Source: Staphylococcus hsinchuensis (GTDB lineage Bacteria > Bacillota > Bacilli > Staphylococcales > Staphylococcaceae). Taken from it: DNA of 64,000 nucleotides. The stretch is taken from the NCBI RefSeq assembly GCF_038789205.1, contig NZ_CP128356.1, forward strand, positions 1 through 64,000. The letters are read 5' to 3'. Shown in pieces: positions 47,439 to 55,789 of the stretch. Numbering within the stretch: position 1 is the first letter of the stretch; every line of letters begins with the position of its first letter. Below the pieces are notes generated by a model. That model worked only from the letters and a program-made list of their open reading frames with translations. It had not been told where the DNA came from and did not search any database. The position numbers and the translations under genes are program-made.

Positions 47439-48140
47439 ATGAATTTTTCGTTAGTTAAAAGTTTTTTACCTCACATGACAAAAGAGGATATGAGGGTCAT
47501 TCAAGTTCCGAATTGGTATTTAAGCTATTATAGACGTTTTCCAGAAAAGCTAGAAAACTGTAAATATAAGCATATCAAAGCGATTAACGATTATATAAAA
47601 CAAGAAAAAGCTCATATTATTGGTATCGATTTAGGTAAATACCATTATTTAACAACGTCAAATATAGATCGATCTTTTGTTTTTGTCGATAAACATAACA
47701 CGCTCTTCCATCTTTTTAGAAAATACGAGAGACGTATTGCTAATAAGCAATATGATAATAGCGAAGCTTATTCTAAACTGAAAACAGGACTTAAAAGCCA
47801 CATCAATCAAGTAGTTAACGAAATGTTAGAACAAACGTCCAATCGTTTTCAAACCGTCTTTGCATTAGGTGATCATGGTTCAAGCCATTTATCTTTTCCT
47901 AGTTTGGTATTTGACTTGACTTATTTTGCGATTAAGCAGCGAAAAAATGAAAATGACGAAATACTGATCGTTGATGAAAGTTTCACGTCTATTGAATGTC
48001 CAATATGCCATGATAGAAATCAGTACAACAGAACTAATAAAAATAAGTTTAAGTGTACAAAATGTGGATTCATACATCAAAACAATGATATTGTAGCTGC
48101 TAGCAATATAGCAAAGAAAGGACAATTATTAAATTCTTAA
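47439..48140 (+). CDS. Mini TnpB-like protein with RuvC and zinc-ribbon domains
   Basis: 233 aa, roughly the C-terminal half of an IS605 OrfB/TnpB. RuvC-I is IIGIDLGKYHYLTTS (Asp64), followed by a basic helix HLFRKYERRIANKQYD. The place of RuvC-II (usually VIVIEDL) reads VFALGDHG, so the catalytic Glu appears to be Gly144 beside Asp145. The zinc ribbon uses Cys187, Cys190, Cys206 and Cys209 (ECPICHD, KCTKCGF) and RuvC-III is NNDIVAASNIA (Asp217). The N-terminal WED/REC part is missing. No TnpA or transposon ends are seen. It follows repA by 30 bp with GGGGGG upstream and precedes an Hfq-like gene. Confidence 0.75.
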   Translation: MNFSLVKSFLPHMTKEDMRVIQVPNWYLSYYRRFPEKLENCKYKHIKAINDYIKQEKAHIIGIDLGKYHYLTTSNIDRSFVFVDKHNTLFHLFRKYERRIANKQYDNSEAYSKLKTGLKSHINQVVNEMLEQTSNRFQTVFALGDHGSSHLSFPSLVFDLTYFAIKQRKNENDEILIVDESFTSIECPICHDRNQYNRTNKNKFKCTKCGFIHQNNDIVAASNIAKKGQLLNS

Positions 48141-48157
48141 TATAAAGGGGGGATAAA

Positions 48158-48436
48158 ATGATGAATAATAAACAAAAAGCGAGGCTAAAACATTACAAAA
48201 ACTATGATTATCCAAAACAAGCGTATGCTTTCTTTGATCATAAAAAGGTAAAAGTTGTTTTAAATAATGGAGAATCATTTACGGGGTATATTGTTAAAGA
48301 ATATACGTACGAAATATTATTAGTGAAAAGCGATGGCATCAAAGATCCAAAAGATAATGAATTAGAGAAACGTACGCTCATTCCTAAACACTCGATTGCT
48401 TATACGACCAATTTCATTCATTTACCTCAAGAATAA
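48158..48436 (+). CDS. Hfq/LSm-like small protein
   Basis: 92 aa. After a basic N-terminus (NNKQKARLKHYKNYDY) the segment KVKVVLNNGESFTGYIVKEY with YEILLV fits Sm motif 1, and RTLIPKHSIAYTT fits Sm motif 2, where Hfq has YKHAIS. Sm proteins form rings that bind RNA. It is third in a row after repA and the TnpB-like gene, with 17 bp between and AAGGGGGG upstream. Homology to Hfq is inferred from pattern only. Confidence 0.55.
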   Translation: MMNNKQKARLKHYKNYDYPKQAYAFFDHKKVKVVLNNGESFTGYIVKEYTYEILLVKSDGIKDPKDNELEKRTLIPKHSIAYTTNFIHLPQE

Positions 48437-48479
48437 AGAATAATTAAAATTAGTTATATTGGTTTTGAGGGGATTTTTA

Positions 48480-48525
48480 GCGTGAATATAGGTCAGAATC
48501 TTTAGTTCGACCTTTATATTCATGC
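48480..48525. other. Hairpin after the Hfq-like gene
   Basis: GCGTGAATATAGGTC pairs with GACC-TT-TATATTCATGC around a 14-nt loop. No T run follows, so it is not a typical terminator; a structured RNA or a replication/transfer site is possible. Confidence 0.45.
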
Positions 48526-48682
48526 TGTAGCAAACGAACAAAGTGAGTGCGGTAGAATCATACCTAACGTAGCAAAATAAAAAATAATTATGATAATCAA
48601 TAATGTTTCTCTGCACTATCATGTGCTAGAGTGAAATTAGAGAATTAATAGTCCAATCAAAACATATTCTCTTGTCATTTTG

Positions 48683-49472
48683 GGTTCTGTTGCAAAGTTG
48701 AATTTATAGTATAATTTTAACAAAAAGGAGTCTTCTGTATGAACTATTTCAGATATAAACAATTTAACAAGGATGTTATCACTGTAGCCGTTGGCTACTA
48801 TCTAAGATATGCATTGAGTTATCATGATATATCTGAAATATTAAGTGAACGTGGTGTAAACGTTCATCATTCAACGGTCTACCGTTGGGTTCAAGAATAT
48901 GCCCCAATTTTGTATCAAATTTGGAAGAAAAAGCATAAAAAAGCTTATTACAAATGGCGTATTGATGAGACGTACATCAAAATAAAAGGAAAATGGAGCT
49001 ATTTATATCGTGCCATTGATGCAGAGGGACATACATTAGATATTTGGTTGCGTAAGCAACGAGATAATCATTCAGCATATGCGTTTATCAAACGTCTCAT
49101 TAAACAATTTGGTAAACCTCAAAAGGTAATTACAGATCAGGCACCTTCAACGAAGGTCGCAATGGCTAAAGTAATTAAAGCTTTTAAACTTAAACCTGAC
49201 TGTCATTGTACATCGAAATATCTGAATAACCTCATTGAGCAAGATCACCGTCATATTAAAGTAAGAAAGACAAGGTATCAAAGTATCAATACAGCAAAGA
49301 ATACTTTAAAAGGTATTGAATGTATTTACGCTCTATATAAAAAGAACCGCAGGTCTCTTCAGATCTACGGATTTTCGCCATGCCACGAAATTAGCATCAT
49401 GCTAGCAAGTTAAGCGAACACTGACATGATAAATTAGTGGTTAGCTATATTTTTTTACTTTGCAACAGAACC
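48683..49472 (+). mobile_element. IS431: IS431/IS257, copy 5
   Basis: 790 bp, complete terminal repeats, intact transposase. It lies 3' of the replicon core and 5' of the FemAB gene. No target duplication. Confidence 0.95.
48739..49413 (+). CDS. tnp: IS6-family transposase of IS431 copy 5
   Basis: 224-aa, intact; private changes YHDISEILSERG near residues 29-40 relative to YRDISEILRERG of other copies. Confidence 0.95.
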   Translation: MNYFRYKQFNKDVITVAVGYYLRYALSYHDISEILSERGVNVHHSTVYRWVQEYAPILYQIWKKKHKKAYYKWRIDETYIKIKGKWSYLYRAIDAEGHTLDIWLRKQRDNHSAYAFIKRLIKQFGKPQKVITDQAPSTKVAMAKVIKAFKLKPDCHCTSKYLNNLIEQDHRHIKVRKTRYQSINTAKNTLKGIECIYALYKKNRRSLQIYGFSPCHEISIMLAS

Positions 49473-49703
49473 AAGTTGCCTTTGTAGTTACAAAAAGTTG
49501 CCTTTAACATTCTAAATCCACTGTGTCTCTAAGAATCAAAAGACGCCTAAAAAGGTTTTAAAAAGATTTATAAAAAGATATTAAAAAGTTCGGGGCAATT
49601 TACCCTTTAGGAAAATATAAAAAAATAATTTATATCAATAATATAATTGAAAAATACTTTTCGATTGTTATAATAAAGTTACATGAGTTAGGAGGATAGT
49701 TAT

Positions 49704-50948
49704 ATGCATTTTACAACTTTGACAGAAAAAGAATATGAAGATTTTATCAATAGTAGACCAGTACATTTCACGCAATCTATAGATCAATATCGATTTCGTA
49801 AAAATAAAGACAATGATGTTCATTTGGTTGGAGTTAAAGATAATGATGAAGTCATAGGTGCTTGTTTACTATCTGAAGCAAGAGCGTTAAAAATATTTAA
49901 ATATTTTTATTCTCATAAGGGACCGGTTCTTGACTATAATAATAAAATACTTGTTGATTGCTTTTTTAAAGGATTAACTAAATATTTGAAAAAGCACAGA
50001 ACATTATTTGCATCATTGGATCCATATATTTTAGAAAACATTAGAAATACAAATGGAGAAATACTACATTCCTTTAATAATACAAATTTAATATATCAAC
50101 TTTCAAAATTAGGATATAAACATCAAGGGTATACAGTCGGTTATTCTCAAAAAAGTCAGATTCGTTGGTTGTCTGTATTGAATTTAAAAGATAAAAGTAA
50201 AGATACTATATGGAAAGATATGGAATATCAAACACGACGTAATATCAATAAATCCTTAGAAATGGGAGTTGAAACAATTACATTAGATATATCTGAGACA
50301 CAACGGTTTTATCGTTTGTTTAAAATGGCTGAAGAAAGACATAATTTTAAATATAGAGAGAACCCTTATAAATTTTTTAAAGAAGCTCAAGTAATGTATC
50401 CACAAAATTCAATGGTTAAGTTATCTTATATTAACTTGCAAAATTATTTAAAACAACTTGAAATTACAAGGGTAGAATTAAATAAATCAATGGAAATGAT
50501 AAAAGATAAGCTCAAAGAAAATCCGAATTCTAAAAAGAGTAAATCTCAACATAAACAATTAGAACAAAAACTTCAAAGTAATAAAAAGAAAGTTCAAGAA
50601 GCACAAAGTTTAATTGATAGTGAAGGTAATATTTTAGATTTAGCAGCTGCTTTATATATATATAATAAAGATGAAGTTTACTATCTTTCGAGCGGTTCAA
50701 ACCCTAATTTTTACCAATTTAAAGGAGCATACGCATTACAATGGGACATGATTCAATTTGCACTAGATCATCAGATTCCAAGATATAATTTTTATGGAAT
50801 TACAGGAGACTTTAGTAAAGATGCTGATGATTATGGAGTACAACAGTTTAAAAAGGGATTTGGTGCACATATTGAAGAATATATTGGAGATTTTATTAAA
50901 CCTATACATCCATTGTTTTATAAAATTTATCAAATTTTGAATAAATAA
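49704..50948 (+). CDS. FemAB-family peptidyltransferase, resembling lysostaphin/ALE-1 immunity factors (Lif/Epr)
   Basis: 414 aa, normal for Fem proteins. Two GNAT-like subdomains (MHFTTLTEKEYEDFINS start; YYLSSGSNPNFYQFKGAYAL and RYNFYGITGDF in the second) are separated by a coiled-coil arm at about 245-300 (KQLEITRVELNKSMEMIKDK; SQHKQLEQKLQSNKKKVQE). Fem enzymes add amino acids from tRNA to peptidoglycan cross-bridges. A second copy on IS-bounded plasmid DNA fits Lif/Epr, which insert Ser and block glycyl-glycine endopeptidases. No endopeptidase gene is in the window. RBS TAGGAGG. Confidence 0.8.
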   Translation: MHFTTLTEKEYEDFINSRPVHFTQSIDQYRFRKNKDNDVHLVGVKDNDEVIGACLLSEARALKIFKYFYSHKGPVLDYNNKILVDCFFKGLTKYLKKHRTLFASLDPYILENIRNTNGEILHSFNNTNLIYQLSKLGYKHQGYTVGYSQKSQIRWLSVLNLKDKSKDTIWKDMEYQTRRNINKSLEMGVETITLDISETQRFYRLFKMAEERHNFKYRENPYKFFKEAQVMYPQNSMVKLSYINLQNYLKQLEITRVELNKSMEMIKDKLKENPNSKKSKSQHKQLEQKLQSNKKKVQEAQSLIDSEGNILDLAAALYIYNKDEVYYLSSGSNPNFYQFKGAYALQWDMIQFALDHQIPRYNFYGITGDFSKDADDYGVQQFKKGFGAHIEEYIGDFIKPIHPLFYKIYQILNK

Positions 50949-51067
50949 ATTGATTGTAATACTTTTATACATAATAGATGTAAAAGATTATAAGTGACAT
51001 GTTTTACAAAACGATCTTTTTCATTCCCAATCCGTTATCGTTCTGAGGCTCAACAGATCGCTAAAAA

Positions 51068-51860
51068 GGTTCTGTTGCAAAGTCAGAAAAAATATAACTA
51101 ATTATCATTTTAACATGGTAGTATTCCCTTAACTGGCCAACATGTGATTAATTTCGTAGCACGGCGAAAATCCGTAGATCTGAAGAGACCTACGGTTCTT
51201 TTTATATAGACCATAAATACATTCAATACCTTTGAGTGTATTCTTTGCCGTATTGACGCTTTGATATCTCGTCTTTCTCACTTTAATATGACGGTGATCC
51301 TGCTCAATGAGGTTATTAAGATATTTAGATGTACAATGACAGTCGGGATTAAGTTTAAAATCTTTAATCAACTTAGACATTGCCACCTTCGTCGAAGGTG
51401 CCTGGTCTGTAATTATCATTTGAGGTTTACCAAATTGTTTAATAAGTCGCTTAATAAACGCATATGCTGAATGATTATCTCGTTTCTTACGTAACCAAAT
51501 ATCCAATGTATGACCATCTGCATCAATGGCACGATATAAATAGCACCATTTTCCTTTTATTTTAATGTATGTCTCATCAACGCGCCATTTATAATAAGCT
51601 TTTTTATGCTTTTTCTTCCAAATTTGATACAAAATAGGAGCATATTCTTGAACCCAACGGTAGATCGTTGAATGATGAACGTTAACGCCGCGTTCTCTTA
51701 GTATTTCAGATATATCACGATAACTAAGCGCGTATCTTAAGTAATAGCCGACGGCTACAGTTATTACATCTTTATTAAATTGCTTATATCTAAAATAATT
51801 CATAGAGAACGCTCCTTTTTTGTTAAAATTATACTATAAAATTAACTTTGCAACAGAACC
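51068..51860 (-). mobile_element. IS431-like element, divergent variant (copy 6)
   Basis: 793 bp. The terminal repeat GGTTCTGTTGCAAAGT is the same but subterminal and coding DNA differ at many sites from copies 1-5. Right end has CTCCTTTTTTGTT upstream of the start in place of CTCCTTTTTGTT. Confidence 0.92.
51129..51803 (-). CDS. tnp: IS6-family transposase, divergent variant
   Basis: 224 aa with catalytic Asp in VDETYIKIKGKW, ITDQAPS and Glu in LIEQDHRH. Substitutions unique in this window: KWCYLYRAIDADGH, LRKKRDNHS, PQMIITDQ, MSKLIKDFKLNPD, and the end CYEINHMLAS. Intact. Confidence 0.93.
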   Translation of the reverse strand: MNYFRYKQFNKDVITVAVGYYLRYALSYRDISEILRERGVNVHHSTIYRWVQEYAPILYQIWKKKHKKAYYKWRVDETYIKIKGKWCYLYRAIDADGHTLDIWLRKKRDNHSAYAFIKRLIKQFGKPQMIITDQAPSTKVAMSKLIKDFKLNPDCHCTSKYLNNLIEQDHRHIKVRKTRYQSVNTAKNTLKGIECIYGLYKKNRRSLQIYGFSPCYEINHMLAS

Positions 51861-51903
51861 CTTATAGTACTATACTTACAGAATCCAAAAACTCTATCAA
51901 TGA

Positions 51904-51935
51904 AAAAAGAGATCTCATATATGAGACCTCTTTTT
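51904..51935. terminator. Hairpin terminator between IS variant and small gene
   Basis: AAAAAGAGATCTCATA / TATGAGACCTCTTTTT with a central mismatch, T/A runs both sides. Confidence 0.75.
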
Positions 51936-52005
51936 AATATCACTAAAAATTGAATTTGGGTTTATAAAACTAATATACGTAATAATTTTTATAAATATTT
52001 TGACT

Positions 52006-52107
52006 CTAATATTCTATGTTTGGTGCTTGGTTTACATGTTTTTGGTAACGTTTGAGTGCACAAAAACCAATAGTACTAATAATTGTTACTATTAATAATT
52101 TTTTCAC
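52006..52107 (-). CDS. Conserved small staphylococcal membrane-anchored peptide (VNQAPNIEY end)
   Basis: 33 aa from a GTG at 52107 with AAAGGAATG upstream: one hydrophobic helix (KKLLIVTIISTIGFCAL), a basic stretch and the end VNQAPNIEY. This C-terminal signature recurs in tiny staphylococcal proteins of unknown function. It lies 34 bp after the lqo stop in the same direction, so the two may share a transcript. Confidence 0.65.
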   Translation of the reverse strand: MKKLLIVTIISTIGFCALKRYQKHVNQAPNIEY

Positions 52108-52141
52108 GCTTAACATTCCTTTTTTAGCATTGTATTGTAGC

Positions 52142-53641
52142 CTACTTATTGTTTTGATAGTAATTTAATTCTAAATCTTTTGATGTCTGTTGACGGATTT
52201 TTTTCATTAACGCAGTATCATTAATGAGTGATTTACCATAAGATGGAATCATTTTTTGTATTTTAGGTGTCCATTCAGATTCATATTCAGGGAAGTTTTT
52301 CTCAAGTACTTCTAAAGCTACAGATACTGAAGTCGATGCTCCTGGAGACTCTCCTAATAAAGCTATTACCGAATGATCTTCAGAATTAACAACTTCTGTA
52401 CCAAATTGAATAAATCCTTTACCATATTCGGGAGTATCTTTAATCACTTGTACACGTTTGCCTGCAGTGTATAATTGCCAATCTTCATCACGTGCTTCTG
52501 GATAAAATGTACGTAAATGATTCATACAACCTTCTTTAGTCATTAATATTTGATCAAATGAATATTTGATTAAAGGTAGGTTTTTAGCAGCAGCAGATAA
52601 CAATGTTGTAATATTATATGGTTTGATTGATTTAAATAAATCAAAATTAGAACCATTTTTTAAGAACTTAGGACCCACACTAGCGAATGGACCAAATAAT
52701 AATGTACGTTCACCATCAATATATCGAGTATCCAAGTGAGGTACTGTCATAGGTGGTGTGCCAGGTGGCTCTTTACCGTAAACTTTGGCATCGTGTTGGG
52801 CTATAATGTCTGGGTTAGTACAAATTAAAAATTGTCCTGTAATAGGGAATCCGCCCAAATGTTTACTTTCTGGAATTCCAGTTTTTTGTAATAGTGGAAT
52901 AGCACCACCACCAGCACCAATAAATACATAATCAGCAAGTTCAGTTTGAACATCACCGCTGTTACGTTGACGCACTTTAACTTCCCATTTACCATCTTTT
53001 CGATGGTTAAAGTCTATTACTTCATGATTATATTGGACATTGGCATTAGGATGTTGTTCAATATTTTTAGCCATTTTACGAGTAAGCTCTCCAAAGTTAA
53101 CGTCTGTACCTTCGTTAATCTTACTAGCAGCCATAATATCACTTGAGCTATGACCCTCCATCATTAATGGAACCCATTTTCTCATCTCTTCAATATCTTC
53201 TGTATATTCAATATTGTCGAACATTGGAAAATCCTTCATAGCATGATAACGATCCTTTAAGAATTGAACGTTATTTTTACCTCTAACAAAACTAATGTGA
53301 GGTAATGGTTGAATAAATTCTTTAGGGTTAGAAATACTATTATTTTTAACTAAATAACCCCAAAATTGTTTTGAAATCTCAAACTGTTCATTAATTTCTT
53401 TTGCTTTTTCTATATCAATTGATCCATCAGGTTGTTTCACTGTATAGTTCAATTCACATAAAGCAGCATGACCTGTTCCAGCATTATGACGCTCATTTGA
53501 ACTTTCGATACCAGGACGATCTAAACGTTCATATAGTTTTATATTCCAACTTGGTTCTAACTCTTTAAGCATAGAACTAAAAGTTGTGCTTAAAACACCA
53601 GCGCCAATAACAACAACTGTTTTTGGCTCTTTTGTATTCAT
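52142..53641 (-). CDS. lqo: L-lactate:quinone oxidoreductase (Mqo family)
   Basis: 499-aa FAD-dependent membrane-associated dehydrogenase that feeds electrons from L-lactate (family: malate) into menaquinone. FAD-binding TVVVIGAGVLSTTFSSML, ERHNAGTGHAALCELNY, and FIGAGGGAIPLLQKTGIPES are conserved. GAGVLSTTF and YERLDRPGIESS match S. aureus Lqo (formerly Mqo2) better than Mqo1. The start is ATG at 53641 (GGGAGTC upstream), giving the family length; an open extension to 53773 runs into the MITE-like element. A chromosomal-type gene. Confidence 0.9.
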   Translation of the reverse strand: MNTKEPKTVVVIGAGVLSTTFSSMLKELEPSWNIKLYERLDRPGIESSNERHNAGTGHAALCELNYTVKQPDGSIDIEKAKEINEQFEISKQFWGYLVKNNSISNPKEFIQPLPHISFVRGKNNVQFLKDRYHAMKDFPMFDNIEYTEDIEEMRKWVPLMMEGHSSSDIMAASKINEGTDVNFGELTRKMAKNIEQHPNANVQYNHEVIDFNHRKDGKWEVKVRQRNSGDVQTELADYVFIGAGGGAIPLLQKTGIPESKHLGGFPITGQFLICTNPDIIAQHDAKVYGKEPPGTPPMTVPHLDTRYIDGERTLLFGPFASVGPKFLKNGSNFDLFKSIKPYNITTLLSAAAKNLPLIKYSFDQILMTKEGCMNHLRTFYPEARDEDWQLYTAGKRVQVIKDTPEYGKGFIQFGTEVVNSEDHSVIALLGESPGASTSVSVALEVLEKNFPEYESEWTPKIQKMIPSYGKSLINDTALMKKIRQQTSKDLELNYYQNNK

Positions 53642-53742
53642 AATTGACTCCCTTCTTTTAAGTACAAATATTAATGTAATACAAAACATACAGAAATTAA
53701 AATACTTATTTTTAATAAGAACTATTCTTTTATAGAATAGAT

Positions 53743-53890
53743 GGTTCTGTTGCAAAGTTAAAATTATATGCACATCTATACAAAACTATAAAAGCAAATA
53801 TTGTTTTAACAGTAAAGAGTTTTGTTAGTATTAATTTTTTTTCGTTTTTCAGTATAAATATTACATGATTTTTAACTTTGCAACAGAACC
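53743..53890. mobile_element. 148-bp MITE-like element with IS6-type ends
   Basis: Both ends are GGTTCTGTTGCAAAGTTAAA-type inverted repeats (18+ bp identical), with no coding capacity between. The interior is AT-rich and unrelated to the IS431 interior. A partial copy lies at 3721-3798. No 8-bp target duplication (GAATAGAT / AAAGTGGA). It abuts the truncated isaB-like gene. Confidence 0.75.
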
Positions 53891-54234
53891 AAAGTGGATT
53901 TATATTAGACAAAAATTTCAAAGAGTCATTGAAATACGATAATTTTACTATCAACGGCTATCAAATATCAAAGAATCCAACCGGTGACAATCGAATAAAT
54001 TTATACGATCAAACACTTTATGGTGTATCTGAGAATAAAGCTAATGGTGTTTTCTTCTCTCTCGATGGAAAATCTATTAATAAAAATACTTTAACTCAAA
54101 ATTATGGCCAACCAAATTCTTACTCTCCTACTTCAGCATGGGGTGAAGTATATAAGTACAAAATTGGTAATAAAGATGTGAGATTTTATATTTATAATGG
54201 CTATGTGAATAAATGTCAAATTATGAGTGAATAA
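53891..54234 (+). pseudogene. 3' fragment of an IsaB-like secreted protein
   Basis: About 114 codons: SGFILDKNFKESLKYDNFTI, NGYQISKNPTG, YDQTLYGVSENKANG and YNGYVNKCQIMSE. FILDKNF..KYDN..NG matches immunodominant staphylococcal antigen B, a secreted nucleic-acid-binding protein of ~175 aa. The signal peptide and start were removed at the junction with the MITE-like element. A terminator follows. Confidence 0.65.
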
Positions 54235-54249
54235 GATATTTTAGGTATA

Positions 54250-54288
54250 AAACGTGAGGTAAGTTGCAAGTTCTCTTACTTCACGTTT
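54250..54288 (+). terminator. Terminator after the isaB-like fragment
   Basis: AAACGTGA-GGTAAG / CTTACT-TCACGTTT followed by TTTTTTA. Confidence 0.78.
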
Positions 54289-54322
54289 TTTTATTTAAAG
54301 TGAATAAAAACAAATGCATAGT

Positions 54323-54430
54323 CTAATCAAAGATTCGCATTAAAGTCATAATAATCGTTAACAAACAAGCAAGTAATATAACTAACTTCCCTTTTTCCGT
54401 CTTTTCGTTCCCTTTTCTATATTCTCTCAT
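54323..54430 (-). CDS. Possible 35-aa single-helix membrane peptide
   Basis: ATG at 54430 reads MREYRKGNEKTEKGKLVILL then ACLLTIIMTLMRIFD: a charged head followed by one TM helix. The ribosome site is weak (TTTCTTAG). No family is recognised; it may not be expressed. Confidence 0.35.
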   Translation of the reverse strand: MREYRKGNEKTEKGKLVILLACLLTIIMTLMRIFD

Positions 54431-54860
54431 CGCAAATAACTAAGAAAGAATAACTAAAATCCCTAAAATAATACTTATAATTTTCACGATTTAAATCACT
54501 ACTTTTAAAAAAACTTTATCACAAGAACTATTTAAATTTTAAATACTCTTATTGCAATTTTAAGATACTTTTTAGAGCATTTAGAAATATTTATAGAATA
54601 ATAAAAAAGTTAAAAAGTAATAGGATTAATAGGATTTGGGTAAAAAAATCAATCCTATTTATAGGATTGACGTCGACTGAAGCCTATGAAATCAACAAAA
54701 ATAATAGTATTAAGACAATTTAAAGTGGTCTTGTAACAATTGTAAATAGTATGCAATATTAGAGGTTATAGTATCGATCAATTCTTATTTAATATTAACT
54801 ATAAGTATTGTTATATCAGCGTTTATGATAATTTTAAAAAGAACACTTAATCAAGACGAA

Positions 54861-54920
54861 CATAAGATAATCCTTCAGCTATGCTGAATACCACCTAAAG
54901 TGGTACTGGATTTCCTTATG
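54861..54920. other. 60-nt three-way-junction-forming element
   Basis: The outer stem CATAAG-ATA-ATCC pairs with GGAT-TTC-CTTATG. Inside are two perfect hairpins, TTCAGC-TAT-GCTGAA and TACCAC-CTAAA-GTGGTA. All arms are complementary, giving a compact branched fold on either strand. Function unknown. Confidence 0.6.
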
Positions 54921-55349
54921 CTCATGTAAAATATCCTACGCAAATATCCTAAGTTTTTGACGTTGTATATTTTATGTATAAATTAAGATGTTATATTTTT
55001 CTGTCATAAGCCCATATTTACGTTTTAAATGCTTATATTGGGACTTGAGTAACAAACATATAAGAAACACAGAGTTTGCTCTAAATACCCCCTTAAAATG
55101 CAAAATAAAGGTATTGGGATGTTACACGCGATTTTCGGTTTTAGCACGATACCATTTTGGTATGTAAGTGCGCCTTTGGACAATGAAACATAAAAAATCT
55201 TAATTAAACAGAGTTTAACTAAGAAAGTCACGAGGAATTGAATATCCTTTGATTCTGAGTTTCTTCAGATGTGCCTGATTTATGGGGTGGTTTATGGTGT
55301 GATTTGAAAATAATACATAAATCATTTTGTATACATAGGATAATACAAG

Positions 55350-55377
55350 GTTTAAGGCAAGGGATAAAACAGGGATA
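55350..55377 (+). promoter_or_regulatory. Possible SigmaB promoter of csbD
   Basis: GTTTAA (55350) and GGGATA (55372) spaced 16 bp resemble GTTTAA..GGGWAW. CsbD genes are SigmaB-dependent in other Firmicutes. The -10 has one mismatch, so this is tentative. Confidence 0.35.
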
Positions 55378-55452
55378 TGATTTTACTTTTAAAAAGGGCA
55401 TTTGAATAATAGAATTGCATTGTAGATATTGATTATTTAGGAGGAATAGAAA

Positions 55453-55641
55453 ATGAGCGAAGAAAAATTCGAACAAGCAAAAGGAAATATCAAAGAGACT
55501 ATTGGAGATGCTACTGATAATAAGGATTTAAAAGCAGAAGGCAAAGGAGATAAAGCTTCTGGTAAAGCCAAAGAAGTAGTAGATGATGTTAAAGACAAAG
55601 CTAATGATTTGATTGATAAAGTTAAAGGAGATAAAAACTAA
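55453..55641 (+). CDS. CsbD-family general-stress protein
   Basis: 62-aa hydrophilic protein ([40 protein letters not shown]), matching the CsbD family, small four-helix stress proteins of unknown molecular role. Start ATG at 55453 with AGGAGG upstream; a strong terminator follows. Confidence 0.9.
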   Translation: MSEEKFEQAKGNIKETIGDATDNKDLKAEGKGDKASGKAKEVVDDVKDKANDLIDKVKGDKN

Positions 55642-55650
55642 ATAAAAATT

Positions 55651-55694
55651 AAAACGTCTTAAGTACTATTATGTAGTATACTTGGGACGTTTTT
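55651..55694 (+). terminator. Terminator after csbD
   Basis: AAAACGTC..AAGTACTA / TAGTATACTT..GACGTTTT then T7. Confidence 0.85.
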
Positions 55695-55750
55695 TTATTT
55701 AAAGTGAATAAAAATAAATAAAGCACCTATGATTATTTGAAAACATAAGT

Positions 55751-55779
55751 TATAATACATTCAAAAACATTTTTGAATG
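55751..55779. promoter_or_regulatory. cadD promoter with CadX/CadC-type operator
   Basis: TATAAT at 55751-55756 is followed by the palindrome CATTCAAAA-ACAT-TTTTGAATG, matching ArsR/CadC-family sites; binding would block polymerase or elongation. Confidence 0.75.
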
Positions 55780-55789
55780 AGGTGTAGTT

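Larger units (their letters stand above)
54431..55452. other. About 1 kb without a convincing gene
   Basis: Reading frames are short and broken. It contains the branched hairpin at 54861-54920, several partial inverted repeats (AATCCTATTTATAGGATT near 54649; ATACCATTTTGGTAT near 55149) and the csbD promoter region. Probably decayed accessory DNA. Confidence 0.55.

Noticed and set aside
47439..48140. Active IS200/IS605 transposon
   Set aside because: There is no TnpA gene, the TnpB-like protein is half length, and subterminal hairpins in the expected places are not evident.
53641..53773. N-terminal extension of lqo by 44 residues
   Set aside because: The extension runs into the MITE-like element; the ATG at 53641 has a ribosome site and gives the family length.
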